DNA of 5,218 nt from Coriobacteriaceae bacterium (GTDB lineage Bacteria; Actinomycetota; Coriobacteriia; Coriobacteriales; QAMH01), in contig SFLO01000068.1 of NCBI GenBank assembly GCA_004553405.1, positions 1 to 5,218 on the forward strand. Direction: 5' to 3'. Made by a program: the position numbers and the translations under genes. Of this stretch, positions 1 through 4,305 are shown piece by piece. Every line of letters starts with the position of its first letter. Positions within the stretch are counted from its first letter, which is position 1. Under the pieces are notes generated by a model. That model searched no databases and was not told the origin of the DNA. It was given only the letters and a program-made list of their open reading frames with translations.

Positions 1-4
1 GCCG

Positions 5-1312
5 CTACTGCTCATCGCGGTCCTCGCGCACCCCCAGGGCGTCCGGGTGGCCGCCGTCGATGCTGCAGACGAGCTCGCCCACCTGGGCGTTGGCTATGGC
101 CGCGGCCAGGGGGTCGTCGTCATCGCCTGCCGCCAGTGGGTCTGCCGGGTGCTCGGGCTGCTCGGCGGGTTGCACCGGCTGAGCAGGCGACGCCTTGCCG
201 CGCGGCTTGCGGAAGATGTCCGGGAAGTAGTGGTGCTCGAGCACCGGCCCCAGCAGCTGCAGCTTGAAGACGATGAAGGCCGACGCCGCCAGCAGCGCGA
301 AGAGCACGGTGTACTTGACCAGGCCGCCCATGTTCCACACGAAGATGCCGCCCAGGGTGAGCACGGCGGTCCAGCCGTAGATGATGAGCACGGCCTTGCG
401 CTGCGAGAAGCCCTGGTCGAGCAGGCGGTGGTGCACATGGCCGCGGTCTGCCTGCTGGATGGGCTGGTGGTTGAGCAGGCGCCGGACGATGGCGCTTGCG
501 GTGTCGATCACGGGCACGCCCGCGATGAGGATGGGCACGGCCAGGGCGGTGATGCTCGAGAAGCGGGTAGCGCCCATGAGGCTGATGGCGCCCAGGGTCA
601 TGCCCAAGAGCAGCGATCCAGAATCCCCCATGAAGATGCTCGCCGGGTGGAAGTTGTAGAAGAGGAAGGCCACGCACACGGCGATGAGGGCGATGGCGAC
701 GATGGAGGCGTCGTTGCGCACCAGCGTCACCGTAAGGGCGAACAGGCCCAGGGCGCTGATGCCCGTGATGCCCGCGGCCAGGCCGTCGAGGCCGTCGATG
801 AGGTTGATGATGTTGGCGAAGGCCACCAGGTAGATGACCGTGATGGGATACGACAGCCAGCCCAAGACCACGTGCCCGTCAGAAAGCGGCATCTTGAAGC
901 CGGACATCAGCACGCCGGAAGACGCAATGACCACGGCCGCCACGATCTGGCCGAGGAACTTCACCCCCGGGCGCAGCGACTGCACGTCATCGATGACGCC
1001 CACGGCCACCACGATGCTGAGACCCGCCGTCACGCCCACCATGTTGACGCCAGAGCCCATGAACAGCGAGAACGGCCCCGGCCAGAAGCCCGCCAGCTCG
1101 CAGACGTACTCGACCACCAGCGCGCTGAGCAGGCCCAGGTACATGGCGACGCCGCCCAGGCGCGGGATGGGCTCCTTGTTGACGCGGCGGGCGCCGGGCT
1201 GGTCGACGATGCCGCGCGAGATGGCGATCCGCCTGACCAGCGGAACGGCTGCCACCGTGACGATGAACGCCACGGCGAAGACGATGAGGTAGTGCCACCA
1301 GGTGATCAGCAT
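5..1312 (-). CDS. wecA: WecA/TagO-type polyprenyl-phosphate GlcNAc-1-phosphate transferase
   Basis: This integral membrane enzyme of the MraY/WecA family moves a sugar-1-phosphate, most likely GlcNAc-1-P from UDP-GlcNAc, onto undecaprenyl or decaprenyl phosphate, the first step of teichoic acid, polysaccharide or arabinogalactan-linker synthesis. All family motifs are present in order: RVNKEPIPRLGG (43-54), the DD pair D108-D109, NLIDGLDGLA (170-179), FYNFHPASIFMGDSGSL (218-234) and the HVHHRL loop (292-297), which favours WecA/TagO over MraY. About ten or eleven hydrophobic segments run from residue 8 to about 350. The core ends near 370 and is followed by a 65-residue Ala/Pro/Asp-rich tail with two DPLAA copies, which is not part of the family fold. 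The ATG start puts the usual 20-odd residues before PLVRR; no ribosome-binding site precedes it. The symbol tagO would be equally valid; the exact sugar and polymer cannot be read from sequence. Confidence 0.93.
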   Translation of the reverse strand: MLITWWHYLIVFAVAFIVTVAAVPLVRRIAISRGIVDQPGARRVNKEPIPRLGGVAMYLGLLSALVVEYVCELAGFWPGPFSLFMGSGVNMVGVTAGLSIVVAVGVIDDVQSLRPGVKFLGQIVAAVVIASSGVLMSGFKMPLSDGHVVLGWLSYPITVIYLVAFANIINLIDGLDGLAAGITGISALGLFALTVTLVRNDASIVAIALIAVCVAFLFYNFHPASIFMGDSGSLLLGMTLGAISLMGATRFSSITALAVPILIAGVPVIDTASAIVRRLLNHQPIQQADRGHVHHRLLDQGFSQRKAVLIIYGWTAVLTLGGIFVWNMGGLVKYTVLFALLAASAFIVFKLQLLGPVLEHHYFPDIFRKPRGKASPAQPVQPAEQPEHPADPLAAGDDDDPLAAAIANAQVGELVCSIDGGHPDALGVREDRDEQ

Positions 1313-1321
1313 AATGAACCG

Positions 1322-1327
1322 ATTATA
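1322..1327 (-). promoter_or_regulatory. -10 box of the wecA promoter, near-leaderless
   Basis: A perfect TATAAT lies on the minus strand, with its last base 9 bases before the wecA ATG. Initiation 6-7 bases downstream would start the mRNA about 3-4 bases before the start codon, and no Shine-Dalgarno sequence is visible there. No good -35 hexamer sits at 16-19 bp; the nearest match, TTCACA at 1348-1353, is 20 bp away. The box lies in the 60-base gap after pheA, so wecA probably has its own promoter. Confidence 0.6.
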
Positions 1328-1372
1328 GACAAGGCGTATGAGAGAGTTGTGAAGGCACGGTGTGCAAGCCCC

Positions 1373-2215
1373 CTAGGCGCGCGGGTAGCTGCCGATGACC
1401 TTCACCTGGCGCAGCTTGAGGCGCAGGCAGTCGAGCGCCACGCGCACATGGGGCTCGTCCGCATAGCCCTCGATCTCGACGAAGAACATGTAGTCGCCCA
1501 GCTCGCGCTTGGTGGGGCGGCTCTGAACCAGGGTGAGGTTCACGCCCGCATAGGCGAACTCGGAGAGGATCATGTTGAGCGCGCCGGCGCGGTCTGCCTT
1601 GAGGAAGAGCGCCAGCGTGGTCTTGCCGGGGCCCTCCTTGGCCGCAGCGCCGTTGCCGATGAGCACGAAGCGCGTCTGGCTGGAGAGGTGGTCCTCGATG
1701 GCCTCCTCGTAGATGACGGCGCCGCACAGCTCGGCGGCCAGCGGGTTGGCGATGGCGGCGATGCTCTTGTCTGCCGCGGCCATCTGCGCGGCGGCGGCGG
1801 TGGAGCTGGCCATCCTCACCTGGGCATCCGGCAGGTGCTTGTGCAGCCAGCGGCGGCACTGGCCCACCCCCTGGGGGTGGCTGGCGATGGTGGTGACGTC
1901 GCCCAGCGTTGCGCCGGGGGCGAGGATGAGCGCCTGGTGGATGTCGAGCACGCACTCGCCCAGGATCTCTGCGCGCGACGTGAAGGCGAAGGCATCGAGC
2001 GTGGTGGTAACGGGGCCCTCGAGGGAATTCTCGATGGGGACCACGCCATAGTCTGCCTGGCCGCGGTCGACGGCCTCGAAGATGTCGCCCATGTTCTCGC
2101 AGGGGAGCTCGTCGTATTCCGGCTCGAGCTGCCCGCTTGCCACAAAGCTGCGCAGGGCCTGGTCTGTCCAGGTGCCTGCAGGGCCCAAGAAGGCATAGGT
2201 GGGTTTGCGGGTCAT
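1373..2215 (-). CDS. pheA: Prephenate dehydratase
   Basis: This monofunctional prephenate dehydratase converts prephenate to phenylpyruvate, the committed step to phenylalanine, in the cytoplasm. At 280 residues it has the usual length of the stand-alone enzyme with no chorismate mutase domain. The catalytic domain (about 5-190) shows GPAGTWTDQAL (11-21), VPIENSLEGPV (59-69), IASHPQGVGQC (110-120) and the TRF motif with catalytic T181. An ACT regulatory domain follows (about 199-278) with the GAL motif (211-213) and QSRPTK (231-236) where most relatives have ESRP; both motifs take part in Phe feedback binding in characterised enzymes. The ATG start is supported by an AAAGGAG five bases upstream and by the fold beginning at residue 6. 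It is flanked by non-pathway genes and seems to be transcribed from its own promoter. Confidence 0.96.
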   Translation of the reverse strand: MTRKPTYAFLGPAGTWTDQALRSFVASGQLEPEYDELPCENMGDIFEAVDRGQADYGVVPIENSLEGPVTTTLDAFAFTSRAEILGECVLDIHQALILAPGATLGDVTTIASHPQGVGQCRRWLHKHLPDAQVRMASSTAAAAQMAAADKSIAAIANPLAAELCGAVIYEEAIEDHLSSQTRFVLIGNGAAAKEGPGKTTLALFLKADRAGALNMILSEFAYAGVNLTLVQSRPTKRELGDYMFFVEIEGYADEPHVRVALDCLRLKLRQVKVIGSYPRA

Positions 2216-2220
2216 GAGCG

Positions 2221-2227
2221 CTCCTTT
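2221..2227 (-). promoter_or_regulatory. Ribosome-binding site of pheA
   Basis: AAAGGAG on the minus strand, five bases before the pheA ATG, is the clearest Shine-Dalgarno sequence in the window and fixes the start at 2215. Its AAGGAG is complementary to CTCCTT at 2240-2245, so a transcript starting far upstream could mask it. Confidence 0.8.
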
Positions 2228-2247
2228 ATCGAATGACGTAAGGAGGA

Positions 2248-2253
2248 ATTATA
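2248..2253 (-). promoter_or_regulatory. -10 box of the pheA promoter
   Basis: A perfect TATAAT on the minus strand lies 32 bases before the pheA ATG. Initiation near 2239-2242 would give a leader of about 25 bases that contains the ribosome-binding site. The -35 region falls inside the GC-rich palindrome starting at 2259, and no TTGACA-like hexamer is found there at 16-19 bp spacing, so promoter strength is uncertain. Confidence 0.5.
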
Positions 2254-2258
2254 CAGTT

Positions 2259-2429
2259 TGCAGCGGAACGCGGGCCCTGCGAGGACAACGCTTCGCACCC
2301 GATGAGCCGAGAACCCGCCGCAGCTGCGGAACTCGGCCCCTTCAGGGCCTCAGACAGTCCTCGCTCCCGCGACGGGTTCTCGGCTCATCTGCTCCGCTAC
2401 AGTCCTCGCAGGGCCCGTGCTCCGCTGCA
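2259..2429. repeat. 171-bp imperfect palindrome, MITE-like or structured intergenic element
   Basis: The outer arms 2259-2286 and 2402-2429 are reverse complements over 28 bp with two mismatches. After an asymmetric internal loop (14 and 12 bases), the inner arms 2301-2317 and 2373-2389 match perfectly over 17 bp. The 55-base apex contains the 12-bp palindrome ccgcagctgcgg (2318-2329) and a small hairpin, GGCCC with GGGCC (2335-2339, 2345-2349). Direct repeats cagtcctcgc (2355 and 2400) and tgctccgct (2390 and 2418) lie inside. The GC-rich block ends exactly where the arms end, with AT-rich sequence on both sides, as for a discrete inserted unit; no target-site duplication is evident and no protein is encoded. 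It lies downstream of mutY and upstream of pheA. It could be a non-autonomous mobile repeat, a REP-like element, or a transcript-end or regulatory structure. Confidence 0.85.
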
Positions 2430-2525
2430 CTTGCCACTCAAATACACAAGAAGGGAATGATCCTTAACCCAAGGGGGGAACACCCCAAGGTGAACATGAG
2501 CGGGTATTGAGGTTTGCGATTCTTC
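2430..2525. other. mutY-distal intergenic spacer, no gene recognised
   Basis: This is the rest of the 310-base gap between mutY and pheA. It is less GC-rich than its surroundings. It contains a short hairpin GGGG-AACA-CCCC (2475-2486) without a T-run and a 7-base repeat (CCCAAGG at 2468-2474, CCCAAGG at 2484-2490). I see no convincing promoter, terminator or RNA gene here. Confidence 0.6.
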
Positions 2526-3362
2526 TTAACCTACGAGCCAGCGGTCTTCCTTTTGCTGGATGAGGCCTTCTTCCTCGAGTTTGTCGAGGATGCGGGAAAG
2601 CTCGGCGGGGGCCACGCGGGGGCGGCCGGCGGCGAGCTCGAAGGCATCGAGCGCCTCTTGCAGCTGCAGGGAGGTCTTGGGGCTCTCCAGCACGCAGCGC
2701 AGCACGAAGGAGCGCTTCTGGCGGCTGCTGCCCTGGAACTCGCTCTGGCGGCTGTGGTGCTTGCTGCGGCGGCTGGGGTTGGGCAGGGTCTTCTTGAGGT
2801 GGGCGCCGTAGTCGAGCAGCGCGTAGTACCAGCCGCGCACGTCCTGGCCGGCCGGCGGGCAGGTCTGGCGTACCAGGGGGATGAGCTCAGAGTCGGCCAC
2901 TTGTTCGCGCTCGGGGAAGAGCTCGTGGATGAAGACGGACCTCACGTTGGTCTCGAGGTAGACGCCGGGCTCGTCAAAGGCAAAGGCGCGTATGCCGGCA
3001 GCCGTCGCCGGCCCTATGCCCGGCAGGGCCACGAGCGCGTCGTAGTCGCGCGGGATGATGCCGCCGTGCTCCTGGCAGATGATCTGGGCGCATTCCTGCA
3101 GGCGCTTGGCGCGCGAGTTGTAGCCCATGCCCTGCCAGACCACGAGCACCTCGTTGAGCTGGGCATCTGCCAGCGCGCCCACGCTGGGGAAGCGCTTGAG
3201 CCACTCCTCCCAGCGGCCCTCCACGCGCGAGACCTGGGTCTGCTGGAGCATGACCTCGCTGATCCATATCGCATACGGGTCGCCCGTGTCGCGCCAGGGC
3301 AGGCTGCGGTAGTGGAGCCTCCCCTGCTCGCGCACCAGGGCGGTGAAGGCGCTCAGGTCCAC
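2526..3362 (-). CDS. mutY: MutY-like A/G-specific adenine glycosylase (HhH-GPD), Fe-S-free
   Basis: This base-excision repair DNA glycosylase of the HhH-GPD superfamily most likely removes adenine opposite 8-oxoguanine, or another mispaired base. LPWRDTGDPYAIWISEVMLQ (21-40), continuing QTQV (41-44), carries E36, the counterpart of E. coli MutY Glu37. VVWQGMGYNSRAKRL (74-88) and the helix-hairpin-helix LPGIGPATAAGI (113-124) follow. A119 sits where endonuclease III has its lyase Lys, so a monofunctional glycosylase is expected. The catalytic Asp of LDGNVK is replaced in LETNVR by Glu137. After YYALLDYGAHLKK (179-191), the four-Cys iron-sulfur loop is absent and NPSRRSKHHSRQSEFQGS (195-212) takes its place. 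The last 60 residues look like a winged helix rather than the NUDIX-like 8-oxoG domain. The GTG start is set by GGGGAG six bases upstream. It is translationally coupled to the HAD gene. Substrate assignment is less certain than family. Confidence 0.85.
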   Translation of the reverse strand: MDLSAFTALVREQGRLHYRSLPWRDTGDPYAIWISEVMLQQTQVSRVEGRWEEWLKRFPSVGALADAQLNEVLVVWQGMGYNSRAKRLQECAQIICQEHGGIIPRDYDALVALPGIGPATAAGIRAFAFDEPGVYLETNVRSVFIHELFPEREQVADSELIPLVRQTCPPAGQDVRGWYYALLDYGAHLKKTLPNPSRRSKHHSRQSEFQGSSRQKRSFVLRCVLESPKTSLQLQEALDAFELAAGRPRVAPAELSRILDKLEEEGLIQQKEDRWLVG

Positions 3363-3365
3363 GGG

Positions 3366-4133
3366 CTACTCCCCACTGGCAGACGACGCGGCCTCGATGG
3401 CCTGCTTCTGGGCCTTGGCGGCCTGGCGCTCGTCGCGCCTCTTGCTGCGCTTGAAGCGCTTGGAGGGGTCCCAGTCCACGACCTCCCAGCCGTGCACGCG
3501 CGCGACCTTCTTCAGCACGCCGTCTGGGTCGGTGACCACCGCGTGCTGGGCGGCCTGGAGCATGGGGATGTCGCTGTAGTGGTCGCTGTAGGCGCGCTCG
3601 AGCACCCAGTTGCCCACGCCAAAGCGCCCGTCGCAGTAGCCCTGCAGCTGGCGCAGCTTCTCCATGCCCTGGACGGGCTCGCCCACCACGCGCGAGGTGT
3701 AGACGCCGCCGCGCTCCTCCATCACGGTGCTCACCTGGCCCTCGAAGCCCAGCTCCTCGACCACCGCGTCTGTCATGGGCTTGAACGACGCGCTGGCGAG
3801 TATGGGCACCATGCCCTGCTCCTTGACGCTAGCGACCTCTGCGCGCGCACCCGGGCGCACGCGCTTGGCGATGTGCTTGTTGTAGACCCTGAGGATGTGG
3901 GCGTCGACCTCCTCGACCGGCATGCCGGCAAAGGCCGAGAACAGCAGCTCCCTGGGCGTGGACTCGCGCTGGGGCAGGCGCATGCGGTACTTGAGTCCCC
4001 ACACGCCCATGCGCAGGCCGGTGCGGACCTTCATGTCGTGGTGCAGCAGCAGGCGGCGGGTGAGGATGAAGGGGGACTCGCCGTCGAGCACGGTCCCATC
4101 CAGGTCGAAGGCGGCAATGCGCACCTTGTCCAT
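3366..4133 (-). CDS. HAD-superfamily IB phosphatase (SerB/CicA-like)
   Basis: This is a cytoplasmic HAD hydrolase of subfamily IB, the group that includes phosphoserine phosphatase-like enzymes; the substrate cannot be told. Numbered from the ATG at 4133 (255 residues), motif I is AAFDLDGTVLDGE (7-19) with nucleophile D10 and D12. A helical cap spans about 20-100. Motif II is ILASASF (111-117), the motif III Lys is probably K159, and motif IV is YSDHYSDIPML (182-192) with D184 and D188. TDPDGVLKKVARVHGWEVVDW is the typical C-terminal signature of this family, split here as TDPDGVLKK and ARVHGWEVVDW. A Lys/Arg-rich tail ends the protein. This start has GGGAGG four bases upstream; a longer frame opens with GTG at 4172 but lacks a ribosome-binding site and adds 13 unconserved residues. 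mutY begins 3 bases after its stop. Confidence 0.88.
   Translation of the reverse strand: MDKVRIAAFDLDGTVLDGESPFILTRRLLLHHDMKVRTGLRMGVWGLKYRMRLPQRESTPRELLFSAFAGMPVEEVDAHILRVYNKHIAKRVRPGARAEVASVKEQGMVPILASASFKPMTDAVVEELGFEGQVSTVMEERGGVYTSRVVGEPVQGMEKLRQLQGYCDGRFGVGNWVLERAYSDHYSDIPMLQAAQHAVVTDPDGVLKKVARVHGWEVVDWDPSKRFKRSKRRDERQAAKAQKQAIEAASSASGE
3369..3374 (-). promoter_or_regulatory. Ribosome-binding site of mutY inside the HAD gene
   Basis: GGGGAG encodes the last two residues (Gly-Glu) of the HAD protein just before its TAG stop and lies six bases from the mutY GTG. It fixes the mutY start and indicates translational coupling. Confidence 0.65.
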
Positions 4134-4137
4134 CTGG

Positions 4138-4143
4138 CCTCCC
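4138..4143 (-). promoter_or_regulatory. Ribosome-binding site of the HAD gene
   Basis: GGGAGG lies four bases before the ATG at 4133 and is the reason for choosing that start over the upstream GTG at 4172. Confidence 0.6.
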
Positions 4144-4189
4144 ATCAGCGGTTTTGGAGAAAAGCGGTTCACAGGTCAAACGACATTAG

Positions 4190-4195
4190 TCTATA
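4190..4195 (-). promoter_or_regulatory. Possible weak -10 box for HAD-mutY
   Basis: TATAGA on the minus strand lies in the only AT-rich patch between the galE terminator and the HAD start and would give a leader of about 50 bases. No -35 hexamer is visible. A promoter is expected here because a terminator separates galE from HAD, but this exact box is a guess. Confidence 0.3.
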
Positions 4196-4209
4196 ACTCC
4201 GCAGCGATG

Positions 4210-4229
4210 CGCGCCCCCGTGGGAGCGCG
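4210..4229 (-). other. GC-rich hairpin between galE terminator and HAD
   Basis: On the minus strand, CGCGCTCC pairs with GGGCGCG-type sequence in an 8-bp stem including one G-U pair around a four-base loop. No T-run follows, so it is not an intrinsic terminator by itself. It lies upstream of the putative -10 box, so its role is unclear. Confidence 0.4.
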
Positions 4230-4249
4230 TCTGCAGGCAAAACATAGGC

Positions 4250-4280
4250 AAAGATTAAGAAACGGCCCAAGCCCGGGCCG
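4250..4280 (-). terminator. Intrinsic terminator after galE
   Basis: On the minus strand, CGGCCC and GGGCCG (4275-4280 and 4263-4268) form a perfect 6-bp stem around the loop GGGCTT, followed by the T-rich tail TTTCTTAATCTTT. It lies 25 bases past the galE stop. A 10-bp direct repeat, ggcccaagcc at 4264-4273 and 4280-4289, overlaps the stem. Confidence 0.7.
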
Positions 4281-4305
4281 GCCCAAGCCAGCCCGGCGGC
4301 AGCGC

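Noticed and set aside
1355..1365. GCAC-ACC-GTGC hairpin after pheA as a terminator.
   Set aside because: The stem is four base pairs with a three-base loop and no T-run follows.
47..2236. A plus-strand open frame of about 729 codons antisense to wecA and pheA.
   Set aside because: It spans two well-identified genes and their intergenic gap, is rich in His/Ala/Arg/Gly/Asp, matches no fold I recognise, and is explained by the high-GC third positions of the minus-strand genes.
2475..2486. GGGG-AACA-CCCC hairpin as a mutY terminator.
   Set aside because: The stem is only four base pairs and is not followed by a T-run on the minus strand.
2438..2497. A 19-codon minus-strand frame (MFTLGCSPLGLRIIPFLCI) upstream of the palindrome, considered as a pheA leader peptide for attenuation.
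   Set aside because: It has no ribosome-binding site and only two scattered Phe codons, no T-run terminator follows, and the likely pheA promoter lies downstream of it.
2457..2510. A 17-codon plus-strand frame with a purine-rich stretch before it.
   Set aside because: The AAGGGA is too close to the ATG, the peptide has no features, and it would be the only plus-strand gene.
4134..4172. A longer HAD protein starting at GTG 4172.
   Set aside because: It has no ribosome-binding site and the added residues are unconserved; the ATG at 4133 has GGGAGG and places DLDGT about ten residues in, as usual.
2514..4196. A plus-strand open frame of about 560 codons antisense to mutY and the HAD gene.
   Set aside because: This is the same GC-driven shadow effect; it has no recognisable motif and opposes two genes with intact catalytic motifs.
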